Below, in pieces: positions 1-5,582 of a stretch of 6,363 bases of DNA (positions within the stretch are counted from its first letter, which is position 1; every line of letters begins with the position of its first letter). The notes below the pieces were generated by a model that saw only the letters and a program-made list of their open reading frames with translations, ran no database searches and was not told the origin of the DNA. The stretch spans positions 1-6,363 of the forward strand of contig JAODAY010000097.1 of the NCBI GenBank assembly GCA_025463665.1, in the 5' to 3' direction. The position numbers and the translations under genes were made by a program. Source of the stretch: Microbacteriaceae bacterium (lineage in GTDB: Bacteria; Actinomycetota; Actinomycetes; Actinomycetales; Microbacteriaceae).

Positions 1-635
1 CAGAACAGGAAGACGATGGATGCCGCAGACACGATCGCCGGGGCGAGCCTCGGCACGGTGACCGTCCACCAGACCCGCTGCGGGCCGGCGCCCAGCACGC
101 GCGCCGCCTCCTCCTGCCGGGAGTCCAGCCCCTCCCAGGTGGTGCCGACAGTGCGCACGACGACGGCGATGTTGAAGAAGACGAGCGCGAGCATGATGGC
201 CGCGAACGACTCGTCGAGACCCAATCCACCGAGGGGGCCGCCCTCCCTGAGAAGCGTGCGGAATGCGACACCCACGACGACGGCGGGGAGCACGAACGGC
301 AGGATCACGAGGGAGCGCAGCATCCGCCTGCCTCGAAAACGCAGCCGGTAGAGAACGTGCGCAATCGGCAGCCCGAGAACGACGCAAATCATCGAGGCGA
401 GCGCCGCCTGGCCGATCGTGAGACCGATAAGGCGCAGGGTGCGCGGACGGCCGAGCACCTCGACAAAGCCGGCGAGGTCGAGGGAGCCGTCGACGAGGAA
501 TCCACGGCCGACCATCGCGGCCACCGGCCAAGCGAAGAAGACGCCGACGAACGCGAGCGGAACGCCCGCACCGAGCACCACCGCGACGACGGTGATCGGT
601 GCGACGCGGGGCCCGGCAGCACGAACGAGGGTCAT
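1..635 (-). CDS. thiP: Thiamine ABC transporter permease (ThiP type), C-terminus cut by the window edge
   Basis: This is an inner-membrane permease of an ABC importer. It should form the channel that receives thiamine from the upstream binding protein and is driven by an ATPase expected beyond the left edge. The frame is open from the ATG at 635-633 to the window end (211 codons). Hydrophobic stretches lie near residues 13-38, 72-95, 107-128, 143-163 and from 197 on. The cytoplasmic EAA loop that docks on the ATPase is clear: EEAARVLGAG at about 175-184, followed by VPRLAPA at about 194-200. ThiP proteins are usually about 500 residues with two such halves, so probably more than half of the gene is missing from the window. 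The start overlaps the stop of the binding-protein gene as ATGA, so the two are probably translationally coupled and share the TPP riboswitch. The permease family is certain; thiamine specificity comes from the riboswitch and the neighbouring ThiB-type protein. A related iron or spermidine permease would look similar on sequence alone. Confidence 0.88.
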   Translation of the reverse strand, partial: MTLVRAAGPRVAPITVVAVVLGAGVPLAFVGVFFAWPVAAMVGRGFLVDGSLDLAGFVEVLGRPRTLRLIGLTIGQAALASMICVVLGLPIAHVLYRLRFRGRRMLRSLVILPFVLPAVVVGVAFRTLLREGGPLGGLGLDESFAAIMLALVFFNIAVVVRTVGTTWEGLDSRQEEAARVLGAGPQRVWWTVTVPRLAPAIVSAASIVFLF

Positions 636-1693
636 GGTGTTGCTATTGCCGCCCATTCCGTGAGCCAGCGGGTACGGTTCGCGTCGATCGCGGCCGGGTC
701 GATCACGAAGGGGTCGGCGGCCACCTCCGCAAATCTCGACCAGCCCTCGGGAAGCGTTGCGGCGGAATTGACGGGGAAGACGTACATGCTCTCCGGGATA
801 TCGTTCTGCACCTCGACGGAGAACAGGAAGTCGACGAGCTTCTCGGCAGCCTCCGCGTTCTTCGTGCCCGCGATCACGCCGGCGTACTCGGTCTGGCGAA
901 AACAGGTGTCGAGAAGCGCCCCGGTGGGGGCGACGGTCTCCCCTTCCGACACCTCGAACGGCGGGGAGGAGGCGTAGGAGACGACGAGAGGACGGTCGCC
1001 GTCGCTCGAGGGGCCGGAGAAGTCCACGTAGTAGGCATCACTCCATCCGGCGTCGATCTTCACACCGTTGTCGACGAGCGAACGCCAGTAGGACTCCCAG
1101 CCGTCTTCGCCGAAGCGCGCAATGGTTGCGAGCAGGAACGCGAGTCCGGGCGACGAGGAGTTCGCGGCAGGCAGAACGAAGAGGTCCTTGTAGGCGGGTT
1201 TCGCGAGATCCTCGAGGGTCGCAGGTTCCGGGATGCCCGCCTCGGTGAACCATTCGTGGTCCACGTTAACGCAAACGTCGCCGTTGTCGATCGGGGTGAG
1301 CTGCTCCAGCCCGCTGCCGGCCGGCAACAGATACTGGCTCTCGGCGTCGGTGAGGTCGGGCGATGCGTACTCCTCCAGCACGCCCTCGTCGACCGCGCGC
1401 GTCGCGAAGGTGTTGTCGATGCCGAAGACCACGTCGCCGAGCGGCGAGTTCTTCGTCAGCACGAGCTTGTTGACAAGCTCGCCCGCGTCTCCGGCCGCCT
1501 GCACCTCGACCTCGACGCCCGTCTGTTCGGTGAAGCTTTCCAGGGTGCCCTCGCTGAGGCTGAAGGAGTCGTGGGTGACGAGGACGATCTTCTCGCCCCC
1601 ATCGGCCGCGCCACCGGGCGCGCAGGCGGACAGGGACAGTGCGACGACGAGCCCCAGGCCCGTTGCTGCGTAGGTTGTGTTGCGTGTATGCAC
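632..1693 (-). CDS. thiB: Thiamine-binding lipoprotein of an ABC transporter (ThiB/TbpA type)
   Basis: This is an extracellular solute-binding protein of 353 residues that captures thiamine (possibly also TMP or TPP) and delivers it to the permease encoded next. The N-terminus has a short charged segment, a hydrophobic core and a lipobox LSAC with Cys24, so it is predicted to be a lipoprotein anchored outside the membrane. The mature part opens with [15 protein letters not shown] (about 35-49) and continues with [11 protein letters not shown] (about 86-96). These match the ThiB-family pattern of a VYTYDSF-like strand and a VDLVFGLD-like ligand loop. The length fits the family (about 330-360). 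The start is the GTG at 1693-1691, chosen because AAAGGG lies 8 bases upstream and a proper signal peptide follows. That ribosome-binding site is buried in a hairpin downstream of a TPP aptamer, so expression should fall when TPP is plentiful. A ferric-iron or polyamine binder is the main alternative, and the riboswitch argues strongly against it. Confidence 0.9.
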   Translation of the reverse strand: MHTRNTTYAATGLGLVVALSLSACAPGGAADGGEKIVLVTHDSFSLSEGTLESFTEQTGVEVEVQAAGDAGELVNKLVLTKNSPLGDVVFGIDNTFATRAVDEGVLEEYASPDLTDAESQYLLPAGSGLEQLTPIDNGDVCVNVDHEWFTEAGIPEPATLEDLAKPAYKDLFVLPAANSSSPGLAFLLATIARFGEDGWESYWRSLVDNGVKIDAGWSDAYYVDFSGPSSDGDRPLVVSYASSPPFEVSEGETVAPTGALLDTCFRQTEYAGVIAGTKNAEAAEKLVDFLFSVEVQNDIPESMYVFPVNSAATLPEGWSRFAEVAADPFVIDPAAIDANRTRWLTEWAAIATP

Positions 1694-1697
1694 GTAT

Positions 1698-1729
1698 CGT
1701 GCCCTTTCATTGGCTGAAAAGAGGGCACG
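1698..1729 (-). promoter_or_regulatory. Ribosome-binding-site-sequestering hairpin (riboswitch expression platform)
   Basis: On the minus strand CGTGCCC (1729-1723) pairs with GGGCACG (1704-1698). Inside it TTTCA (1719-1715) pairs with TGAAA (1709-1705) around a 5-base loop, with a 3-base bulge on one side. The Shine-Dalgarno sequence AAAGGG of the thiamine-binding protein gene (1707-1702) lies wholly within the 3' arm, so the folded hairpin would block translation initiation at the GTG at 1693. No T-tract follows, which favours translational control over attenuation. Confidence 0.75.
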
Positions 1730-1731
1730 GG

Positions 1732-1755
1732 TCTCAGGGATGGTTCCCTGCGAGA
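1732..1755 (-). repeat. Small hairpin between the TPP aptamer and the RBS hairpin
   Basis: On the minus strand TCTC-(GC)-AGGGA pairs with TCCCT-GAGA around the loop ACCA. The AGGGA arm sits in an 8-base copy (CGCAGGGA, 1752-1745) of the conserved 3' end of the aptamer (CGCAGGGA, 1768-1761). The TCCCT arm can therefore pair with either copy. This suggests a spacer hairpin or a decoy that takes part in riboswitch refolding. Confidence 0.5.
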
Positions 1756-1756
1756 A

Positions 1757-1848
1757 TGCCTCCCTGCGCTGGCATGATCCAGATCAGGTTCGACGGTCGA
1801 AGCCGTATTCAGCTTCCTCTCAGCACGGTTCACCGGACTCCCGTGTTC
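1757..1848 (-). ncRNA. TPP riboswitch aptamer (THI element)
   Basis: The minus strand carries the hallmark blocks of the thiamine pyrophosphate riboswitch in order. GGGAGTCCGGTGAACCG comes first (1842-1826), in which CGGT/ACCG forms the P3 hairpin. CTGAGAG follows, then a variable hairpin GAAGC...GCTTC, then ACCTGATCTGGATCATGCCAG and CGCAGGGAG (to about 1760). The CTGAGA and ACCTGATCTGGAT...GCCAGCG...AGGGA segments are the nearly invariant TPP-binding core. It stands in the 5' leader of the thiamine transporter operon, where TPP binding should shut off expression through the downstream RBS hairpin. The outer limits are approximate because the closing helix P1 is weak by eye. Confidence 0.96.
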
Positions 1849-1855
1849 GGTAGCG

Positions 1856-1861
1856 AGTCTA
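1856..1861 (-). promoter_or_regulatory. Candidate -10 box for the thiamine operon
   Basis: TAGACT on the minus strand fits the actinobacterial TANNNT -10 pattern. Its spacing would start the transcript at about 1849-1850, right at the 5' end of the TPP aptamer. No convincing -35 box is seen at the expected distance: TCGCCC lies 17 bases upstream. The call therefore rests on the -10 and its position alone. Confidence 0.4.
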
Positions 1862-1910
1862 GCGGGGCGCGGGGCGCTGGGCGACGCGGGCGAGCGACCA
1901 CGCGCCCCGC
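1862..1910. repeat. Perfect 10-bp inverted repeat upstream of the thiamine operon
   Basis: GCGGGGCGCG (1862-1871) is the exact reverse complement of CGCGCCCCGC (1901-1910), with 29 bases between. It abuts the candidate -10 box of the thiamine operon. No T-tract follows on either strand. All bases are G or C, so chance in GC-rich DNA is quite possible. A protein site or a weak termination structure are alternatives. Confidence 0.35.
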
Positions 1911-1962
1911 CCGCCGCGCTGGGCCGTTCCAGCGCGGTCACCGCTCCCCCACGGGGCGAACG

Positions 1963-2184
1963 GTGAACCGCGGGAACGTCGCGGCCGTCGCGTGCCACGC
2001 GTTCGACGAGCTCGTCTGGATCACCGACCTCAATGCGGTGTGGCTGCTCTTCACGCTCCTAGGTGGTGTGGTGTTCGGGCTCGCCCCGGCGGCGGTCGCG
2101 GCGAGCACTCTGGTTCGCAAGCGCTTCAGCGGTGAGAAGGTGCGTCTGCTCGCCGAGTTCTGCACCGTCTACCGTCGCGAGTTC
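1963..2184 (+). pseudogene. N-terminal fragment of a DUF624/YesL-type membrane protein
   Basis: Reading from GTG 1963, about 74 codons encode a segment that resembles the start of YesL-family proteins. [20 protein letters not shown] is the first membrane segment, ending in the typical VFG-x-x-PA turn. [20 protein letters not shown] corresponds to the following helix and the charged xxRKWLRGE-like stretch, and CTVYRREF matches the FWKTYKKEF-like motif. Intact family members are about 200 residues with several further membrane helices, all of which are absent here. At about 2184 the same frame switches to unrelated solute-binding-protein sequence. No clear ribosome-binding site precedes the GTG. 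YesL-type genes commonly sit in carbohydrate ABC operons, which matches the nature of the second fragment. This looks like a gene remnant; a functional small fusion protein is unlikely. Confidence 0.68.
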
Positions 2185-2349
2185 GGCGTCTACCGCGCTC
2201 GCGACGCCATGCGCACAGCCGTGAACCTGCGTAAGGACTGGCTCGACAAGCTCGGGCTCGAGATTCCCAAGACCACCGACGACCTGTACGAAGTGGCGAA
2301 GGCCTTCACCGAGCTCGACCCCGACGGCAACGGTGTCGACGACACATAA
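2185..2349 (+). pseudogene. Internal fragment of a sugar-type extracellular solute-binding protein (YtcQ/LipO-like)
   Basis: In frame with the preceding DUF624 fragment, about 54 residues end at TAA 2347-2349. The stretch [20 protein letters not shown] followed by [18 protein letters not shown] is a close match to the conserved middle part of lipoprotein solute-binding proteins of the YtcQ/LipO/YesO type. Those carry [42 protein letters not shown]. In such proteins this block sits well inside a chain of about 450-550 residues. Here there is no signal peptide, no N-terminal lobe and nothing recognisable after the stop. Family members usually continue DTYG, so TAA followed by GGT could be a TAC-to-TAA change. 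The fragment is evidence that a carbohydrate ABC locus once stood here. Confidence 0.75.
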
Positions 2350-2614
2350 GGTACGTCGCATCACGCACGGGCGACGTCTCCCTGGCCGACGCGCCTGGAC
2401 CGAATTCGCCGCGGGCGGGGAACCGCTCGGCAACGACCTCGCGTTCAAAGGTTACGCCGTCGACCCGCCCTCCGTGCTGCAGCCGATCACCGAGGCGTAC
2501 ACAATCTCGACGAACGACAGCGAGCAGTTCGCCTCGCCGCGATCCAGCTCTTGGCCCTCGTCGGCAAGGAGGTACCGTCGCCCTGACTCCACGGCGGCAT
2601 TCAGCGCCTCCAAG
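2350..2614 (+). other. Non-coding or decayed stretch, no recognisable gene
   Basis: No protein family is recognised in any of the six frames. The plus frame that leads into the histidine kinase is open from 2333, but that extension has low-complexity, non-conserved composition and is not part of the kinase. A perfect Shine-Dalgarno-like AAGGAGG occurs at 2566-2572, with no ATG, GTG or TTG at usable distance. The stretch is probably the rest of the deletion-scarred region plus the upstream region of the kinase gene. Confidence 0.45.
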
Positions 2615-2620
2615 TACCCT
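2615..2620 (+). promoter_or_regulatory. Candidate -10 box giving a leaderless kinase mRNA
   Basis: TACCCT fits the TANNNT pattern and is followed by exactly 6 bases (GTACCC) and then the ATG of the histidine kinase at 2627. Transcription would therefore start at or next to the A of the start codon. There is no Shine-Dalgarno sequence directly ahead of this ATG, which is what a leaderless gene predicts; leaderless starts are common in Actinobacteria. No good -35 is seen. Confidence 0.5.
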
Positions 2621-2626
2621 GTACCC

Positions 2627-4195
2627 ATGGTGACGACGAGCGATACAGAGGACGGTCTCTTTCTGCTCGACCTCATCAATGAGGTCATGCGCCGCGCAGA
2701 AACTCCCGAGGCCGCCAACCGCCAGTTGGCCGGCCTCCTCGCCGCGACCCAGGTGATCTCAACCGATCTCGAGCTCCCCGCCGCGATGCACAACGTCGTC
2801 GAAGTGGCGCGTGATCTGGTTTCCGCGCGCCACGGCTCGATGGTCATCATTGCCTACGACGGCACAGCGGAGAAGCTCATCGACATCGGTGCGGGCGACG
2901 AGGAGGGCGGAACCCTCAGCGCACCGGTGCGCGTCGGTGGAACCGTCTACGGGAACCTGCATTTCACCGGGAGCCGGCGCGGCGGGTTCGACGAGGTCGA
3001 CAAGGGAATCGTCGTAACGCTCGCGGCGATGGCGGGCACGGCGATCGCCAACGCCCGCCTCTACGAGGAGGCGCGCCTCGGCCAGCGCTGGCTTGCGGCG
3101 AGCGAGGAAATCAGCCAACGCCTGGTGTCGGGCGAGCTCCGCGACACCGAGGTCGCGCCGATCGCCGCACTCATCCTGAACCTCAGCGAGGCGGCCTTCG
3201 TCGGACTGGTGCTGCCGACAGACACCACGACGGCGACCGCACCGAACGAGCGCCTCTTCGCCCAGAGGTTCGGCCCGCTCGCCGACTCACCGGTGTTCAA
3301 CTCGGACCGGGAGATCGGGGAGCTGCCCGCCCGCGTGCGCGTCGCCCTCGACGTCACCGACGACCGCCCGTCGGCGTTCCGCGACATCGAACGCTGGGCC
3401 AGCGGGATCGTCGGATCGACCATTGTCATCCCCTGGGGCGACCCCTCCGCGACCGGGGCCGGGGCCCTCGTGATCACCCGCGACTCGAACGGCCACCCGT
3501 TCTCGGCCGAAGACAGGCGGATGGTCAAGCGGTTCGCGAGAAGCGTGGCCATTGCTCGGGAACTCGCGAGTGCCCGCAACGACCGCGAACGCGTCGCCCT
3601 GACCGACGAACGCGACCGCATCGCGCGCGACCTGCACGACCACGTCATTCAGAGCCTGTTCGCGGTCGGCCTCGGTCTGCAGAGCATCGTCGGCTCGGCG
3701 ACGGGCCAGGTCGCGGCGCGCATCGCGGCGCAGGTCGACGCGATCGACGTCACCATCAGGCAGATTCGCCAGACGATCTTCGAACTCGGAAGCACTCCGA
3801 CCGCCGCCGGCTACAGCCAGAAGCAACGTCTCAACCAGCTCGTACGCACGATACTCGAGGGCGAGGGCATCGACTCGTCGCTCGACTTCCGCGGGCCCGT
3901 CGACACCCTCATCGACAGTGACCTCGGCGAGGAAGTGTCTGCTGTGCTGCGGGAGGCGCTCAGCAACGTCGTGCGTCACGCCGAGGCGTCCCGGGTCGAC
4001 ATCTCGATCGCGGTCACTGCGACCGAGGTGCGCGTCGTCGTCACCGACAACGGGCGCGGTCTCGGTCAGCTCGCCCGCCGAAGCGGCCTCGACAACCTCG
4101 AGCACCGGGCGCACACGCTCGGCGGGCACTTCGCCGTCGCGGGGCGGGCGCCCTCCGGCACCACGCTCGACTGGGCAGTCCCGGTGACGCAGTGA
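2627..4195 (+). CDS. GAF-domain sensor histidine kinase, DevS/DosT-like (HisKA_3 family)
   Basis: This is a predicted cytosolic kinase of 522 residues that autophosphorylates on histidine and passes phosphate to the response regulator encoded next. There is no signal peptide or membrane segment. A first GAF-like domain spans about 47-144, ending in the typical AGTAIANARLYEEAR linker helix. A second GAF-like region spans about 160-310. The dimerisation and phosphoacceptor helix is ERDRIARDLHDHVIQSLFAVGLGLQ in character, with His337 as acceptor (about 328-352). The ATPase domain has an N-box LREALSNVVRHAEAS (441-455), a G1 box VTDNGRGLG (472-480) and a G2 box SGLDNLEHRAHTLGG (486-500). The LHDHVIQ-LFAVGL signature and domain order match mycobacterial DevS/DosT. 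The first GAF is shorter than in those proteins and lacks the segment before APVRVGGTVYGNLHF. The frame is open further upstream, but ATG 2627 is preferred because homology begins just after it and a -10 box lies 6 bases before it. The signal sensed is unknown. Confidence 0.93.
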   Translation: MVTTSDTEDGLFLLDLINEVMRRAETPEAANRQLAGLLAATQVISTDLELPAAMHNVVEVARDLVSARHGSMVIIAYDGTAEKLIDIGAGDEEGGTLSAPVRVGGTVYGNLHFTGSRRGGFDEVDKGIVVTLAAMAGTAIANARLYEEARLGQRWLAASEEISQRLVSGELRDTEVAPIAALILNLSEAAFVGLVLPTDTTTATAPNERLFAQRFGPLADSPVFNSDREIGELPARVRVALDVTDDRPSAFRDIERWASGIVGSTIVIPWGDPSATGAGALVITRDSNGHPFSAEDRRMVKRFARSVAIARELASARNDRERVALTDERDRIARDLHDHVIQSLFAVGLGLQSIVGSATGQVAARIAAQVDAIDVTIRQIRQTIFELGSTPTAAGYSQKQRLNQLVRTILEGEGIDSSLDFRGPVDTLIDSDLGEEVSAVLREALSNVVRHAEASRVDISIAVTATEVRVVVTDNGRGLGQLARRSGLDNLEHRAHTLGGHFAVAGRAPSGTTLDWAVPVTQ

Positions 4196-4842
4196 CCGCG
4201 TCGGTTCGGCTCTATCTGCTCGACGACCACGAGATCGTGCGTCGCGGGCTCATCGATCTGCTCTCGGGCGAACCGGACTTCGTCGTCGTCGGCGAGAGCG
4301 GGGTCGCCTCCGGAGCCGCGGCGGCGATCATCGACTCCGGCGCGACTGTCGCCATCCTCGACGGCCGACTGCCGGACGGCAGCGGCATCGACGTCTGCCG
4401 GGACGTGAAGTCGGCGAACCCCGCGATCCGGTGCCTCATCCTCACCTCGTTCAACGACGACGACGCCGTGCTCGCGGCGGTGCTCGCCGGAGCCGACGGC
4501 TACCTCCTCAAGGAGGTGCGGGCGACGAGTCTCGTCGACGCGATTCGCAGCGTGGCATCGGGGCAGTCGCTGCTCGATCGCGCTGTCACCGAGCGCGTGC
4601 TCGACCGCGTGCGCTCGCCGGGGACGCCCTCCTCCCCCATCGGCCTGCTGACACCCCGCGAGACGGAAATCCTGGGGCTCATCGCCGAGGGCATGTCGAA
4701 CCGTGAGATCGCCGCGACGCTCTTCATCGCCGAGAAGACGGTCAAAAACAACGTCAGCGGCATCCTGTCGAAGCTCGGCATGCAGCGCAGAACGCAGGCG
4801 GCGGTGCTCGGCGCCGAGTGGCTGCCCAAGCGCGGCCGCTGA
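4192..4842 (+). CDS. NarL/FixJ-family response regulator, DevR/DosR-like
   Basis: This is a DNA-binding response regulator of 216 residues and the likely phosphate acceptor from the kinase just upstream. The receiver domain (about 5-120) has the acidic pair Asp11-Asp12, the phosphoacceptor Asp57 in AILDGRLPDGSGIDVCRD, Thr85 in CLILTSFNDDD and Lys107 in GYLLKEV. All catalytic residues are therefore present. A linker leads to a LuxR-type helix-turn-helix at about 152-212, with LTPRETEILGLIAEGMSNRE, then IAATLFIAEKTVKNNVSGIL and the SKLGMQRRTQAAV recognition region. The EKTVKN-VS-IL-KLGM-RRTQAAV block is very close to DevR/DosR as I remember it. The start is GTG 4192, whose last two bases lie in the kinase stop (GTGA), implying translational coupling and 1:1 production. 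No target sites can be named from this window. It might control dormancy or redox genes as DevR does, but that is inference from resemblance. Confidence 0.95.
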   Translation: MTASVRLYLLDDHEIVRRGLIDLLSGEPDFVVVGESGVASGAAAAIIDSGATVAILDGRLPDGSGIDVCRDVKSANPAIRCLILTSFNDDDAVLAAVLAGADGYLLKEVRATSLVDAIRSVASGQSLLDRAVTERVLDRVRSPGTPSSPIGLLTPRETEILGLIAEGMSNREIAATLFIAEKTVKNNVSGILSKLGMQRRTQAAVLGAEWLPKRGR

Positions 4843-4868
4843 GCGCCGGCGCCCGTCCTCCGGCCTCA
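4840..4868. terminator. Shared hairpin between convergent genes
   Basis: TGAG-(C)-GCCGG (4840-4849) pairs with CCGGC-CTCA (4860-4868) around a 10-base loop. The left arm begins with the TGA stop of the response regulator; the right arm carries the TGA stop of the DUF1697 gene on the other strand. There is no T-tract on either side. It could act as a bidirectional transcription end or 3' mRNA stabiliser, but intrinsic termination is not shown. Confidence 0.5.
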
Positions 4869-5399
4869 GTCCTCGAGCGCGGCGAGGATCTTCTCTGCCG
4901 TGCGCTGGTTGCGACCTGTCGCGACCGACCCGAGCGACGAGAAGAACTGCGGCGGCAGCTTGCTCTCCGAGATGCCGTCGGGGCACCACTGGTAGATCGC
5001 GTGGTCGCCGAACTCGAGACGCTCCGGCGCCAGGGCGTCGGCGTCCGGAACAGTGACGGACGCGGCATCCGGAACAGCGTCGATGAAGGTGATTACGAGC
5101 CGCGAGGGGTCGTTCGCGACCCCGGCCAGCGGATTGCCGCGCAGCACGCTGCGGAAGCGTTCCGCGGAGACAACAACGACGCCCGCCGAGACACCCGTGC
5201 GGGAGGCGATCGCACCCTCGATGTCGGTGGCGGATGGCGGCGCATCAGAGTCGAAGACGACGTTGCCGCTGTTCAGAATCGTGCGCACCCGCTCGCACCC
5301 GAGGGAGGAGAACACCTCCCGCAGGTCGGCCATGGCGATGCGCTTGCGGGTTCCGACATTGATTCCCCGCAGCAGCGCGACGTGCCTGTGCTGATCCAT
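4866..5399 (-). CDS. DUF1697 family protein
   Basis: This is a protein of 177 residues, the usual size for DUF1697, a widespread family without a firmly established role. The family signature is at the N-terminus: HVALLRGINVGTRKRIAMAD followed by LREVFSSLGCERVRTILNSG and NVVF (about 6-49). This matches the typical ALLRGINVGGxxxxxMAxLRxxxExLGFxxVxTYxxSGNVxF pattern. The C-terminus has the second family mark, ATGRNQRTAEKILAAL (about 160-175), which resembles TxRNWRTVxKL. It lacks a signal peptide and membrane segments, so it is probably cytosolic. The ATG at 5399-5397 starts the conserved block at the usual distance, though no good Shine-Dalgarno sequence precedes it. It stands alone: convergent with the response regulator (22-24 bases between the coding ends) and divergent from glgX. 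Family membership is secure; no function is claimed. Confidence 0.92.
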   Translation of the reverse strand: MDQHRHVALLRGINVGTRKRIAMADLREVFSSLGCERVRTILNSGNVVFDSDAPPSATDIEGAIASRTGVSAGVVVVSAERFRSVLRGNPLAGVANDPSRLVITFIDAVPDAASVTVPDADALAPERLEFGDHAIYQWCPDGISESKLPPQFFSSLGSVATGRNQRTAEKILAALED

Positions 5400-5440
5400 C
5401 AGCGCCTGAGAGAAGTCTGGGAATTAGGCTGGTCGAAAAG

Positions 5441-5485
5441 GCCCGGTTCGCGTGTCACGGCACCATAGTGACACGCAGACCGGGC
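5441..5485. repeat. Long palindromic hairpin ahead of glgX
   Basis: GCCCGGT-TC-GCGTGTCAC (5441-5458) and GTGACACGC-AG-ACCGGGC (5468-5485) are reverse complements except for the two central bases. This gives arms of 18 with a 9-base loop. Read on the minus strand the stem is followed by CTTTTCG, a short T-run, so it could end a minus-strand transcript. However, the only minus-strand gene here starts further downstream, at 5399. It could instead be an operator for a dimeric regulator, a small-RNA terminator or a copy of a dispersed repeat. Confidence 0.7.
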
Positions 5486-5575
5486 GCGCGCTATTAGCAC
5501 AGGCCCTTACCGCCGAGAAGTGCCAATGCCTTCTGTGCCCCCGGGTTACTGTGTATTCGCATGTCACGAAACTAC

Positions 5576-5582
5576 AAAGGGG
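5576..5582 (+). promoter_or_regulatory. Ribosome-binding site of glgX
   Basis: AAAGGGG lies 4 bases before ATG 5587 and fixes this as the start. The encoded protein begins MTVWPGSAYPLGATYDGNGT, the normal GlgX N-terminus. Confidence 0.8.

Noticed and set aside
599..1717. 372-residue open frame on the plus strand
   Set aside because: It is the antisense shadow of the thiamine-binding protein gene, which has a lipobox, family motifs and a riboswitch. The plus-strand product is Arg/Gly/Val-rich with no recognisable motif.
1639..1962. Upstream in-frame extension of the DUF624 fragment starting at ATG 1639
   Set aside because: It reads through the complement of the thiamine gene start and the TPP riboswitch. 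The sequence is low-complexity and conserved as RNA on the other strand, so it is not a real N-terminus.
2166..2195. Direct repeat CGTCTACCG (2166-2174 and 2187-2195) as proof of the deletion mechanism
   Set aside because: A deletion between direct repeats should leave one copy, but both remain. It is suggestive at most and may be chance in TAC/CGC-rich codons.
2566..2572. Perfect AAGGAGG Shine-Dalgarno sequence
   Set aside because: No ATG, GTG or TTG follows at usable distance in any frame, so it is probably coincidental or a relic.
2333..2626. Kinase start at ATG 2333
   Set aside because: About 98 extra residues without family resemblance would be added. Similarity begins after ATG 2627, which also has a fitting -10 box.
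3287..4129. 280-residue minus-strand open frame
   Set aside because: It is the shadow of the histidine kinase coding region, with highly biased Arg/Val/Asp composition typical of antisense frames in GC-rich genes.
4066..4989. 307-residue minus-strand open frame spanning three genes
   Set aside because: It overlaps the kinase end, the whole response regulator and part of the DUF1697 gene, all of which have strong family motifs. The product is low-complexity.
5497..5538. GCACAG/CTGTGC inverted repeat as a terminator or riboswitch
   Set aside because: There are only 6 bp with a 30-base interior, no T-run follows, and it matches no RNA family I recognise.
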